A stretch of DNA of 64,000 nucleotides from Paramecium sonneborni (GCA_905182985.1 CAJJDN010000141.1:71312-135311), one strand, 5' to 3'; counted from the first letter of the stretch, positions 12,623 to 24,378 are shown. Notes: a model not told the origin generated them from the letters alone. Translations and numbers: made by a program.

Positions 12623-13700
12623 TTATCCTTGATTTCTGCTTATGTAATCTGATCTCATTGTTTGATCAGATAATTCAATCAAATCTTCTTATTTTCTTTA
12701 AAATATTTTTTTTAAATATTTCTCATAGATTTTAATTTCGTATTCATTTCCATTTGATTCATAATTAAAGATTTGAAGTAATCTTGTAAAAACTATTAAA
12801 TGCTTAATTCAAAAATTCCATTCCTATCTATAATATTTATATTTAGATTCATAAATTTTAATTAAGTTTTTTATTTGTTCTTATATCTGAAGCTTATTTT
12901 AAATAATGGTATCAAGTACATTTAATCTTAATAAGATATTCAAATATTTACTATTCATTTATACTATCTATGATATATCCTTCTATTAATCTACTTAAAC
13001 TATAGGATATTTAATTGTTATTTTGAGTATTTCAGATAATCAAAATTCTAATATAGTTTCATTAATATAGTTTTATTGTAGAGGAATAACAACTGTTAAA
13101 TTTAATATCGATAATTGTATTTCACCAGATTTTTATGAAATAGAATTCTCATAATTTATTGTTTTTCAATATTTTTTAATCTGATTTGCATTAATTATTT
13201 GGAATCTGTTCAGAAATTTATTTTAGTTGTATAAATTCATATTTATTATTTTTATATTTATTCTTCATATATTTTAGTTCGTATTTCCTAATGTAATTTC
13301 TAATATTCCAACAATTCCTATTAAACCTCAAACAATTTCTCTATATTGCTTTGTTAAGCTTTTGTTATAAGACTCTCTGTCAAATTATGTATATCAATGA
13401 TTGTCTTTTCTGTTAAATTGTCATCTTCTTCAGCTAATTAATCTTCTCTTATCTCCACCTTATCAACATCCAAAACCTATTCCAATTTTTTGAATTTCAT
13501 TATTTTCTTCATTTTCCTCTAAGTTAACTTTTTTTAGTACTCTTCTAAATCCTTAGGAAAACTAATCTTATAATTTAAATTTAATTACATTCCTAAAGCT
13601 TAAAAGCGTTCATTTTGATCAACTTTCACAGAGTCAATCTCATCTATCAATTTTAAATTGCATAACAATTATTTCCTTATATCCACATTCTATCATTTAT
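12623..13700. repeat. Direct repeat, partial copy 3, carrying a 27-bp insertion
   Basis: Starts at the equivalent of 11570 in copy 2 and matches it to its end (offset 1053, then 1080 after the insertion), but continues into unique sequence at 13701. The only difference I found is the TA-bounded 27-bp insertion at 13052-13078. This copy probably comes from a different template population or assembly branch. Confidence 0.88.
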
Positions 13701-14378
13701 ATGTAGATTAAATTTTCAAGATAGATTAAAGATTGTTTATATTTAAAAAGAAATAACAAAATAAATCAGTTAAAATAATCTAAATAATCAAGTTTTTATT
13801 TTATTACATTAATTACAGTTTCTATTGGATTGTTACTTATATTCAATATTTCAATCATTGAAGGTAATTGATCAAAGATTATGGAATTGATCTAATTTTC
13901 AGATACATCAAGAAAGGCTAGTTTCTTACTATTTTTCAATCCCTTCAAAACTTAAATTTCATTATTCTTCAGACTCAAATACTCTAAATTCATTAAAGTT
14001 TCTAAATTTTCCATTTCTCTAATTTTATTCTACATTGAGAATGATTACTTACATGTTAGAGAAAGAGAATTTATAACTTATCAAACAATTCGAAGTTTTC
14101 TATTTTTTCTAAAGATTAGAATTTAAATTTGATTACTTATGTTTAAGAATTCTAAGTGTATTATTTTAAGAGACATCAATTCATTAGTTCTAAATACTTA
14201 TGAAAACTTGTCTATACTTTTAATCTTCTGTCATGATATCTATAAAATTTTGATCGATGCTAGTTTTGAGAATAAGATCTAAATCAATTTGATACTCTTT
14301 ATTTTTGAGAATCAAATATTCTGTTTCTTTTAAATCAACTAACTCATTCTCATTGTCACTTTCATTTTATTCTTGCAT
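12623..14378 (-). CDS. Leucine-rich repeat protein with C-terminal coiled coil (5' part)
   Basis: ATG at 14378 (MQEQNESDNENELVD). Three introns (28, 28 and 23 nt) restore LRRs such as LQHNKIREMENLETL, LEYLSLKNNEIQVLKG and LNISNNPIETVIN. A TGA at 13766-13768 could end a short LRR protein. However, after a 28-nt intron the frame runs on to RKQLLCNLKLIDEI, which resembles the capping motif after LRRs, and then to a long coiled coil, interrupted by one in-frame TGA near 13698. I favour one LRR/coiled-coil gene (similar in plan to ciliary LRR proteins), but cannot exclude two genes. The copy is cut at its 3' side by the N at 12622 and contains a retained IES at 13052-13078. Confidence 0.55.
13052..13078. 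mobile_element. 27-bp TA-bounded insertion, probable retained IES
   Basis: Direct comparison: copies 1 and 2 read ...ATTCTAATAGAGG..., while copy 3 has 27 extra bases at that TA, starting TATAGTTTCATT and ending TTTTATTG before the second TA (13079-13080). Known for Paramecium: internal eliminated sequences are flanked by TA, their shortest size class is about 26-28 bp, and their ends follow TAYAGYNR. The left end (TATAGTTT) and the right end read inverted (TACAATAA) each match 7 of 8 positions. The insertion is a multiple of three and adds no stop to the frame it lies in. Inference: an IES left unexcised in some macronuclear copies, or germline DNA in the sample. Confidence 0.85.
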
Positions 14379-14603
14379 AATTATATTATTTTATTAATTT
14401 ATGATTAATATTTTTATAATTTCTTATGAAATATTTAGAGAAGGAATGAAATTTGAATAAGATTTAAAATTTAATAATTCATAATGATTGCTTAAAAATA
14501 GTTTGTCATTTTGGTTGAAACCAAATGTACATAATATTTATTAATACTAATAGTTGTTTTAAAAATTAAACAATTTTAGAGAAATATCATATTATTAATT
14601 ATT

Positions 14604-16785
14604 ATGTAATATTTAAATTTGTTCATACAACCAATATCAAGTGCAGTAGTTTTCCCATACTCTAGTTTGTAACTCCATAATGTAGATTACTATAATCAAT
14701 CATTACATTCTCAATATATTGGATTGGTTTCATAAATCGATGAAACCTAGCCCCACATTGAAACTATATCCCAATATAGCCTCTATGGCACACTTGTCCA
14801 TATAAGAAGCAAGTAAGAAGAGTCTTCTAGCTTTTACACTGCTTTTGCATTTGCTAGATTTCGAATAAATTCGTTTTGCCAACTTTAGCCATTTTTAGTA
14901 GCAAATGTGGAAATACTTAACGACGATATCCAAACTAGTGATAAGCAAATCTTAGGTACATTTAAAGAAGCTATAAAAGTAAATTCACCATTTATATTTA
15001 GATCTATATGGAAAACTTTTCTCTTCTCCCAAATACTCTACTAAAGCATAAGATAGATGAAGAAGAAAATTTACTAAAATTATATTATCAGGTCTCAAGC
15101 AGAATACAAATTCCATTCAATCAAAAAATTAGATTATTATAAATGAATGATAACAATGAAAGAATATAAATATTGATGTAGTATTTGAATCATAAAATGA
15201 CACAATATACAACTAATAATGAATTGGAGCAAAAATTGAAACAGGAACTTATATCAGAGATGCAAAATAATGGAGATAACTTGCTTAATTAAACTGAATA
15301 AATTGTTCCATAAATTTAAGAATTAGAACTGGATTATTAAAAGTAATATGTTGAATCATTACCATGGGGAATAGTACATCCAGAGATTATTAGTATATCT
15401 CAATGTAAAGAGATATTGGATAAGAGACATCATGGATTGGAGATGGCAAAACAACGTATTCTATAATTTTTAGCAATAAAATTATTAACAAAATCTACTG
15501 GATCTATAATATGTTTACATGGTAGTCCTGGAGTAGGAAAGACTTCATTAGCATAGAGTATAGCTGAATCTTTGGGAAGACCTTTTTAAAAGATATCTTT
15601 AGGTGGAGTTTCAGATGAAGCATAGATAAGAGGTCATAGAAAGACATATGTTGGAGCTTAGGCAGGAATGATAATTGAAGCAATAAAGAAAGCAAAATGT
15701 ATGAATCCAGTCATTCTACTTGATGAAATAGATAAGATTAACCAATATACAGTTGGTTCTGCATTATTGGAGGTTTTGGATCCTGAATAAAATAAAGCAT
15801 TTTTGGATAATTATGTAAATGAAGAAGTCAATTTAAGTTAAGTTCTTTTTATTTCAACAGCAAATTAGTAATATTATGAGTAATAATGTTAGTTTAGAAG
15901 CAATATAACCAGCATTAAAAGACAGATTAGAAATGATTGAAATACCGTCTTATACATTAGATGAGAAAGAAAAGATTGCAATTTTACATTTGATTCCAAA
16001 ATAATTGGAGCTTAATGGGATTGATGGGAAGGTAGATTTCAGTAAAGAAGTAGTTAGATATTTAATTATGAATTATACAAATGAGAGTGGAGTTAGATAA
16101 TTAGAGAGATAAATTAATTCAATCTTTAGAAACATAGCATTATAATAAGTAAGAGGTAAAAGAAAGGGATCTTATAATATTAATAAGGGATTCATTAATT
16201 AATGTTTGGGTTAAGCTACAATTGTCTATAAGAATATTAGATTATAAACTGTGGGAATGTGTAAAGGATTAAATGATGATGGGATGAATATTTTAGAAGT
16301 CATTAAAAATAAAGGATAAGGGCATTTGTTTTAATAATCAAAAGATCAATATATAGTTGAATAAGGAATAACTGCTTTGTCTTATTTAAGAAATTGTTTC
16401 AAACATATTTAATTTCACAATTGGGATATCAATGTTGCAAACTAAAATTGTTTAGGAGTTTGTGTTCTTGTTGCTTTGGTTTCTCTCTTTATGAATAAGA
16501 AGGTCAAATCTAATGTTGTCTTTGCAGGAGAATTAAGTCTTAAAGGATCTATTTTTAGATAAGATAATCTTAGAGAAAGCATTATTTAGGCTGCTGAATT
16601 TGGAGTTGAAATGTAATATTATAATAATATATTTAAGAATCATTATTCCATCTTAAAATGTAGGTGATATTCAGAATTTAAAACCCTCGATCAAATAAAA
16701 AATTAGATTAGTTGATCATATTGAAGAAGTTTTTTAGTTAGCATTTGAGAATGGATTTACTTACTACCACTACCCTAATTTATGA
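14604..16785 (+). CDS. Lon-family AAA+ protein with substituted protease dyad
   Basis: Lon proteases unfold and degrade proteins in mitochondria or peroxisomes. Seen in order: a Lon N-domain-like start ([20 protein letters not shown]), a helical linker, an AAA+ module with Walker [12 protein letters not shown], Walker [10 protein letters not shown] and [20 protein letters not shown], then a Lon C-domain ([12 protein letters not shown]). Introns of 23, 25 and 25 nt are needed. In active Lon the Ser lies in a PSAG motif and the Lys about 45 residues on. Here the aligned sequence is NCLGV, with about 8 residues missing before it, and DNLRES, so Ser is replaced by Cys and Lys by Arg. ATPase function looks intact, while peptidase activity is doubtful. 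No obvious mitochondrial presequence; closest in plan to the peroxisomal LONP2 type. Stop 16783-16785. Confidence 0.9.
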
Positions 16786-16842
16786 TATATATCTATATTA
16801 TAAGATTTACATTTCAATATTTATATTTAATATATATATATA

Positions 16843-18365
16843 TCACATATTAATTTCTCCTTAATAAATTGCTGTTTCTAAATTTTATCTCATTTTAAAA
16901 CATTTTTGGGAAGCATTTTAAATTTTCTCTTTTTTATCTATGAAATCTCTTTTTTATTCATGCAATGGTCTATCTGTTTTTTATTATAAGTTTAATTTGT
17001 CAATTTCATCAAATAATTTCATTAAAGAAATAGCCAATGATTCACAAGCATGTTCAAAAAGTTCTTGATAATGATCAAATAATTTGGCTGATTATTTATT
17101 TGTTTTAGAAATATAATAACCAATACAGTAAGACCTAATAAGTTATATAAATATATAAATTACCATTTTAATACAACTCTGGATTGAATTAATTCTTTCA
17201 TGACTTCTATTAAGAATTAAGTATCTTGATATTTGAATTCATAATGTTCATATATTTATGTGATATATTGTTCCTTAATTTGAGTTAATCTCTACATAGC
17301 TTTTTCTTTGGCAGCCTATGAATTTAAGAATCTTTCATAATAAAAATTATATCTTTGCAAGACCTCTTTTTCTTTCTCAAAATTAGCTGTAGGAGCAACA
17401 TATTTATTGCATTTAAAATGATCCTTATGATCAGGTTCCCAAGGTTATGAACAAATATAACAAAACGCTTTACCACAACCTCCTGGAGGTTTACACATCA
17501 TATAATTGCATCCTTCTGATCTCTCAACTGGTCTCTTACAAAATGGACATGATTTTGTGTTTACAACTATCCATCTTACATTTGCTTCATCTTTTTTTAT
17601 CTCACCCAACCATTTCTTTACTAAATCACAAGGACATGGAGGATGAAGATCCTCTTTGCAATAGAAACAGAATTTATTTGTACATTAACAAGTGACTTCT
17701 TTTACTGATGTATAAGTGGGTTTTACAATCTTATTACAATCAACTCCTGTACAATAGGCTAAATATTTAGAACAGTCAACAAACCTTCTGCATAGTAGAT
17801 TTTCAAATTCTTAAAGATTAGAATATCTTTTAAGCATTTATAAAGGAAGTCTATAATTGCATCCATTCTATAAACATCTCACTATTAAAAATTTATCTTA
17901 AGAAACTCTTTGCTTTATTGTTTAATGAATGCAAGATTCACAAAATCTATGAGCACATCCTAATTGAATTAATTTCCCCTCAGAAAAACAAACAGAGCAA
18001 CATCCTTTAAGATCATTATAAATAATCTTTTCATGATTGTTAAAAATTCCTTTGCTTTTGAGTTCAGCCAATAAAGCTTCTGAATTTATGTAATATTTTT
18101 AAAGGATTTCCTCTCTATTCCAATTGAAATACATGTATAACTTTCATATGAAAATGAATTACCTCGAAAGTATTATCCTCATCAAAATATAATTCATCTT
18201 AAAGCTCTTGCATATCTCTATTGATTACTTTGATGACATCTTTGATTTCAAGGATTTCTACTCTATTAATCTTATTCAAATTTTTATTTACCCTTATAAT
18301 GAGACTTATCTTTCGATCTCCATAGAATCGTAACAGCTTTAATCATATTCGTAATCATCTCCCAT
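16843..18365 (-). CDS. RBR (RING-IBR-RING) E3 ubiquitin ligase, ariadne-like
   Basis: Transfers ubiquitin through a RING/HECT hybrid mechanism. RING1: CCSVCFSEGKLIQLGCAHRF, then CESC. IBR: VTCQCTNKFCFYCKEDLHPP, then CPCDL. RING2: CPFCKRPVERSEGCNYMMC followed by GGCGKAFCYIC. The catalytic Cys expected in the SEGCNYM position is present. The C-terminus is a long helical region resembling the ariadne domain. Introns: 35 nt near the start, one after NTFE, and 29 nt before WSYCIGYYIS. Start MGDDYEYDQSCYDSMEIE has the acidic N-terminus typical of ariadne proteins. It converges on the Lon gene (57 nt between stops) and is divergent from the next gene with only 30 nt between start codons. Confidence 0.93.
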
Positions 18366-18395
18366 TTTTATTAATTTATTATTAATATAAATTCA

Positions 18396-19070
18396 ATGAA
18401 TGAGTATATGGATTATATAAAGGGAATAAAAACATATATAGATGATTCAGCAAACAAAATTTAAGAAAAAGTAGCTGAAATTGTGAGAGTTGAAGACATT
18501 AAAGATTTGAATAAAATGCAAGCTAAAAAATATCGAAATCGCAACAACAATAAATAGCCTTCTCTTGTTACTTCAGGTGAAGTATCGTAAGCTGAAATAG
18601 AAGTATAAAAATTACAATAACAAAATCAATAACTTTATGAAAAAATGAAAGAATTAGAAGAATAAAGAACAAGTCTTAAATTTTAACTAGCAAAATATAG
18701 ATAGTTAATAGCAGATAAAAGAAAGATGTTAAATAAAGAATGCAGAGATGGATTTTAATTACTAACTTAAACAAGAAGACCTAGAATTTTGAGTGAAAAA
18801 AAGAGCAAATCTCCTTAGTTATTTATTACAACTTCCACTTCCACTCTATCGTAAAAGAAACTTACTTAAGTGCATATTCTTTTAAGAGATGTAATGAAGA
18901 CTGAAAGATAAACTCCCTTCATTAGAACTAATAGGAAATACACTTTTGATTAATTTATGCAATTAAACAAAACAGAATATTTTAGCTACATACACAATCA
19001 TTTGCCTAAAATTAAATAATACTTTCTTGAATTCTCATACAAAAGAACCAAATAATTCAAAACTCTATGA
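18396..19070 (+). CDS. Coiled-coil protein of unknown function
   Basis: Single open frame of 224 residues, MNEYMDYIKGIKTYIDDSAN to KRTKQFKTL. Residues about 60-110 are Gln/Glu/Lys-rich and predicted by eye to form a coiled coil (EIEVQKLQQQNQQLYEKMKE). A basic Ser/Thr-rich middle follows, then a hydrophobic, aromatic C-terminus. No family recognised. No intron is needed. It shares a 30-nt divergent spacer with the RBR ligase, so the two genes may be co-regulated (inference). Confidence 0.75.
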
Positions 19071-19264
19071 TTTTTTATGATATTCTAAATTATTTTATCA
19101 TTTCATCAAAAAATCTACAAGAATTATTCATCAAAATATGATGATTTATAAAGATACAACTTCAATCTTAATGACAATTTATATAGAAGGTAACGAGATT
19201 AAAAGGGTTGAATTGTAAAATATTATATATTCTCTACATATGAGAGAATTAATGACTCTGATTA

Positions 19265-19735
19265 TCAATTCAATACTGTCTTTTTGATTTCAGCTTCTTC
19301 TACTTCAGATGGATCATTTGCTTAAATTTCTTTGGAAAGTCCATTCAACTTCTTCTTTAATGCTTCCTTTCCTGCTGCATAAGCCATCTTTTGTTTTACT
19401 GGTTGATTGGTATCTGGTGACCAAAATATGAAGACTAATTTATCAACTTATCTAGGTGGAACATCATCTGTTTAAGCATGATAATCATAAACAGCATATC
19501 GGGACTTTTAAATTAAATAATTAATTTACTTCATTTTGAAGATGACTAACAAATTCAGCATAAGCACTATCTCTTGCACCTTTTTGATCTACAACAATCT
19601 AAAGAATATACAATAAACAAATACTTCATTTCTCTCTTTATCTAGTTTAAATATAACATATCTATATTGTTTGCCTAACTTCAAATTATTGAATTCGGTC
19701 ACACATTCATCACTAACATTTGTACCCACGTTCAT
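19265..19735 (-). CDS. ADF/cofilin
   Basis: Actin-depolymerising factor: binds actin filaments and severs them. Starts MNVGTNVSDECVTEFNNLKL, the usual ADF start with the regulatory N-terminal Ser/Thr region. Further motifs: KQYRYVIFKLDKERNE, IVVDQKGARDSAYAEFV, the actin-binding long-helix KMAYAAGKEALKKKLNG, and KLVFIFWSPDT. Two introns (26 and 25 nt) give about 140 residues, the normal family length. Only 49 nt separate its ATG from the stop of the upstream same-strand gene, so its promoter is very short or lies within that gene. Confidence 0.95.
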
Positions 19736-19784
19736 AAAGAAATCTTAATATTATATTTAAATTTTTGTTAATTAAATCACATAA

Positions 19785-21576
19785 TCATTTCTTTTAAAGT
19801 ACTTTCTTCACATTTGGTGATTTTGATCTCATTTATGTTTATGGTCTTTGACTTTTTAACAATTAAGGTTTCTTATTGACTATTTATTTATTAGTATTAT
19901 TATTATTATTACTATTACTACTGATTGTTGTTGTAGCTTACATTGTTTTAGCTTTTTTATTTGAAATATCTTTTAATTTTGATGATGGTCTTTAACTACT
20001 TCTTGTAGGTGAAACAAAATCCATTTATTCTTTTTATCTAGATGAATCCAAAAAATCAGATCCAGGATTGAATGGAACATGAACTTATTCATGCAGAAAA
20101 GCATATTCAGTTGGTTAAATAGATTAATTTTTAGAAACTGAAGATTATTAAGATTTCTATGAGTATCTATGATTAGGAGATTATGAAATTGTTAGAAATT
20201 AAAGAGAATTAGCTTATTATGGAACTTATGTTGAATAAAAGGCTTATTATTATTAACTACTTTGAATTGATTAAAAAGTTTATAAATTTGCAGGAATTTG
20301 TGGTTTTTATTAACTTTATATCTATTATGATGGTGTTTAATTTATAGATCTATTATTAGCATTTATTTTAACAGAAGGCTATGAATTTTTTTAAGATAAA
20401 AATGGATGAATCTTCTTCATTGATTCAGGTTCCTCATTTTCCTGATTAGACTTTAATTATTATTTCTGCAATTAATTTTCTTATTAAAAAAACATTGGAT
20501 GTTATTACATAGATGTTAATGTTGGATTGGAATCTTTGAAATTATATGATTGAAGTGTAAATTACTAAGACTATTGACATAATAAAGGATGTTATTAATT
20601 TGATTACATAATAAATGATTAAGCTTATGATTATTATTCCCTTATTAGTACTCTAGATTGAATTTCAATAGCATGTTCATTTAAGATATCAGTTGGATTA
20701 TTTGGAATAATAACTTAGTTATTATTATTTATTGATTGTTGCATTAATTCTACAATACTTTCTTCATAGATTTATAAATAATTTGGTCTGTCTTCTGCTT
20801 TCATTGATAACATTCTGCTGATCAATTTGTTATTTGCTCTGGATAACATTTTATTTAAAATTTCTATCAAAATTTCTAACAATATTTACCTTAATTTATT
20901 TAATATTCTTATAAATTATAAATTTGTTAAATTGGTTCTTATAGCATCAATTCCAAACATACTAATCCTATTGTGAATACCTCACTTTTCTCTTTATTAT
21001 ATTCTGGTTTAAACACCTTTCTTCCAAGTTAGAAGAATAGTTCAGGTGAGAGATAACAGTATTCTTCAAAACCACTTAAAAATCTATTGTATTAATCAAC
21101 ATTAGGTAAAAGCAACTTCACTTAATTTGTATACATAAATGATTGTGGTCTCAAATCACCATGATATTTGTCTCGATTCTATAATTCAATTAATGTATGA
21201 ATTATTTGCTATAAAAACTAATACCAAGGTAAACTTGATGGTAGTTAACTTCCATATTCAAAGATAGCATCAATTTTAAATAAATTACTACACAGTGTTG
21301 ACTCTTCCTCTTTCTGAATCTCTAATAAACGAATCAAACCTGGCATCTAACTGATCTATTAATATTATTCTAATCTCTTCAATTCTTTTTAATAATGCAT
21401 CTCACTTTAATAAACCTTATGCACCACTGCTACTTCTTCCGTTTAATTAGTGTATACTTCTATTTCGCATCCAAAACTAAACCTTAATTTACTTATTAAT
21501 ACATTCTGCTTTCTCTCGAATCAACCTTTTACCAATTTTTCAAAAAATGTTATTTGGACTGTTAAACTTAACCCAT
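19785..21576 (-). CDS. Kinase-like protein (probable pseudokinase) with Gln-rich tail
   Basis: N-terminal protein-kinase fold: VAVVHKVY holds the ATP-site Lys; the catalytic-loop equivalent is YHGDLRPQSFMY (HGD for HRD, Arg for Lys, Ser for Asn). The DFG position reads LLLPNVD, without DFG. YLSPELFF matches the APE region and GLVCLELML the F-helix. Loss of DFG and of the loop Asn suggests no or weak catalysis. The second half, about 300 residues, is Gln/Ser/Asn-rich and low complexity, ending in basic KSPNVKKVLQKK. Introns: 17 nt (21509-21525) and 26 nt before EILNKMLSRANN. Single-exon tail to TGA 19785-19787. Role unknown, perhaps a scaffold. Confidence 0.8.
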
Positions 21577-22188
21577 AAATTTAATTAACGATATTTAGAA
21601 TTAATTATATTAATAAATACCATCATAAAAATAGTACAGTTTCTGTTTACATGGTTATATAGATTAATGATTAGTTAATCAATTAGAATAAATGAGAATC
21701 TTTACATGAGTTTGTGATGAAAATTTTTAATTTAAAAATCCTATTAGCGTTAATTTTTATCTTTGTAAATTTTGTATTCTATCATTAAATATCCATATTG
21801 AAATATAAAAATCTTTATTCTTTTGGAAAATGACAATTTATAAACTTATTATTATTTTATTAAGATCTAAGAAAAAATGTTATTGATAAGAAAGAAACTA
21901 AAAAGATTCTGTTTTTAAGCAAAGGATAATTGTATATAAAATTTAATATTATGTGGAAAATAAGTTATCATTCAATTAGAAATTCAATTTGCTTAATCTC
22001 CATATTTTTTTATGAATTTATTTCCATAATAAAATGATTTTATAAATCTGACTTGATTTTTTTTTGATATTTTTAGAAAATACATAGAAAAATTATAATT
22101 TATTTTTCTAATTTTCTTATTGATTATATAAAGCTAAATTATAACTAAGATAGAAAACAAAACAAACTCAAATTAAATAATAAAAAAT
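21577..22188. other. 612-nt intergenic stretch
   Basis: Divergent spacer between the pseudokinase and the Gln-rich gene. AT-rich with T-tracts, no protein-like frame, no repeat or RNA recognised. Confidence 0.4.
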
Positions 22189-22933
22189 ATGAATTTTTCT
22201 TAGTGTCCAGATGAGTTCTAAGTTGAATAGTAATTTAATAAGATTACACATAAAACAATATATTGTGATTTCAACTATGAGGTATGATAATGTTACCTTT
22301 GTTAAGGAATTAGAGTAAAAATATAGGTTCAATTATCCACTTCATAATAAACCATAAATTGATTAAAAGAAAGAAGAAACTATTAATACTAAAATACCAA
22401 AGTATGAAGCCTTGATAGAAGCGTCCAATTAATAAATGGATTTGCCTCTTCAGCAATCTCCATAATAAGTTAGAGCAATTCAAAACTAAGGCAAAATATA
22501 ATTATGCCGCCAATAGAATGAATAACAGAGTAAAGAAATCAAATCAATTTTGAATTTCTAAGTGGATACTAAATTCATCAAAATGAGGCCAAGCAAGAAA
22601 AAAAACTAAAGGCAATATTAGTAGTTTAGAAGACCTCAAATTTAAATAATACCAAATAATTGTAAATATCAAAGAGTTTGTGGTTCTAGTTAAATATAGA
22701 GTCTTAGTATGCATTAAAGTTTCATAATGAATAATAACATATCTGAGGTAACTTTTCAACAAGAGACTCGTCTTACAAAATTCTAATAATTATTGAAGAA
22801 GGCTCCAAAATCTATAGAGATAGACTAATATAGAGCTTTAAAATATTTTGGAAACAATGAATTATGTGAGGGAATATTGGATGGAAAGATTGTGCAATTT
22901 ATTAAAACTTAATAATCTATTGTAATTTTATGA
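22189..22933 (+). CDS. Gln-rich protein of unknown function
   Basis: About 240 residues. First exon MNFSQCPDEFQVEQQFNKIT is followed by a 25-nt intron starting GTATGATAATG, then a Gln/Lys/Asn-rich region. The C-terminal 50 residues are better ordered (KAPKSIEIDQYRALKYFG, NNELCEGILDGKIVQF) and may be a small domain. No family recognised. The stop at 22931-22933 lies 25 nt from the stop of the convergent SCP2 gene. Confidence 0.7.
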
Positions 22934-22958
22934 TTTGTTATACACTATTTATATGACC

Positions 22959-23343
22959 TCAAAGTTTGGCATCTTTAGGTAAAAGATCTGGGGTAAATTT
23001 GGTGGCAGCAGCCATATTTCCCTTAATCTTCATCTTTCCTTACATGAAGGCTTATTAAGGATTCAATTTTCCTTGAGCCATTGCCATCATATCATCATCA
23101 ACCATGGTGAATGTAGCATCAGCTGTTCCAACACGTCCCTTAGCGATAGACTAATATATATATAAATATCATTAATACTCCTGAACCATTCTTGAGATCA
23201 ACAGTCCAAACTTCTGGAGTTTCTCCTTTAGCCTTTGAAACTTCAAAGAAATAGATTGCATTGATTTTCTTAACCAATTCAGTACCTTAAGATTTAATGA
23301 ATGGATCCATTTTTTCAAACAAAGCTGCAGATTTCAAAGCCAT
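22959..23343 (-). CDS. SCP2 sterol-carrier domain protein
   Basis: Small lipid-binding protein, single SCP2 domain, about 118 residues. MALKSAALFEKMDPFIKSQG starts the domain; VWTVDLKNGSG, GRVGTADATFTMVDDDMM, AQGKLNPQQAFMQGKMKIKG and MAAATKFTPDL are classic SCP2 signatures. A 28-nt intron follows NGSG. The C-terminal AKL (PKDAKL-stop) is a PTS1-type peroxisome signal, as in stand-alone and C-terminal SCP2 domains, so peroxisomal location is likely. Confidence 0.94.
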
Positions 23344-23407
23344 TAAAATTATTTATTAATTTATTTAATTTATTTTTTTCTAATTTTCTTAACATTATAA
23401 AAATATA

Positions 23408-24291
23408 TCACAAATCATCTTCATCATCATCTTAACACATATTCATTAATTAATTCATAAGATTAGCTGCCTTCTCTCTTCTCTCTTCATCTGTCATTTT
23501 AGAAGTTCTATAAATAACATTCTTTAATACCTAATCTTAGTCATATCATGTATCAATTAAGCAAATTGATCATCTTCATATTCTAATTGATCAATAACTT
23601 CATTTTATTTATCAATTATTTTTGTTTTGTTTTATTTTTCCTTCTTTTCTTATGATTTAGGTCTCATATATGTCCAAGTATTACATTCCATAATCTCAAT
23701 TATTCTAGGAAATCCAAGAGTTTCATCTTCTTATTCAGATAATTATTTAATTTATTATTAAATAGGAGGATTATCTAAATCTAAATAAATTTATTCCACA
23801 AAGCTTTCTAATTTTTTTTCCTCATTTTCTAATAACTCAATATTAATTTTTGTCCCTTCTTTCCTGTTATAAATTATAGCCTATAAACCTGGTTAGATTT
23901 CATTCAAAATTTAATCACATAAATTAATATACTAATCTAATCCATTCATATTGTTTGCATCAACAATGAATAATACTCCATCTACTTTTATTTTTTGCAA
24001 TTTTTCTATAGCATTTTCTTAATAAAAATAATTGTAATTTATTATATGCAAACCAACTTCACATGTATAATATTTTGTATCGATTAAACTAATACAATGT
24101 ATTAGATTATTACAGTTAGGTTCCAATTTTTTAATATTCTTCATCAATCTTATCAAATATTAATTGATCTTTATTAAAATGTTTAACCAAATCTAATAAT
24201 TTCACATCATAAAATGTATACATTAAATTAATTTAGTTGAATAAGAATGTCCTGGTGCTATTAAGATGAGATTTGAATTGGTTTAATCCAT
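23408..24291 (-). CDS. AAGAB/p34-like adaptin-binding protein
   Basis: Resembles alpha/gamma-adaptin-binding protein p34 (AAGAB), a Rab-fold chaperone of clathrin adaptors. Seen: a degenerate P-loop at the N-terminus (LILIAPGHSYSTKLI, lacking the GKT/S triad), strand KVDGVLFIVDANN in the G-domain, then an acidic helical linker, GFPRIIEIMECNTWTYM (compare the G..RI..AL...W motif), and a C-terminal helix MTDEERREKAANLMNQL ending in acidic DDDEDDL. Introns of 29, 25 and 23 nt link the frames. The alternative is another degenerate small-GTPase-like protein. Family call moderate, coding status strong. Confidence 0.6.
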
Positions 24292-24378
24292 TCTTAAAAT
24301 TTATATTATAAATTATATAAAAACTATTTTGATATTAAATTGATTGGTATGTTTATTAAAATATATATAATATAGCAT

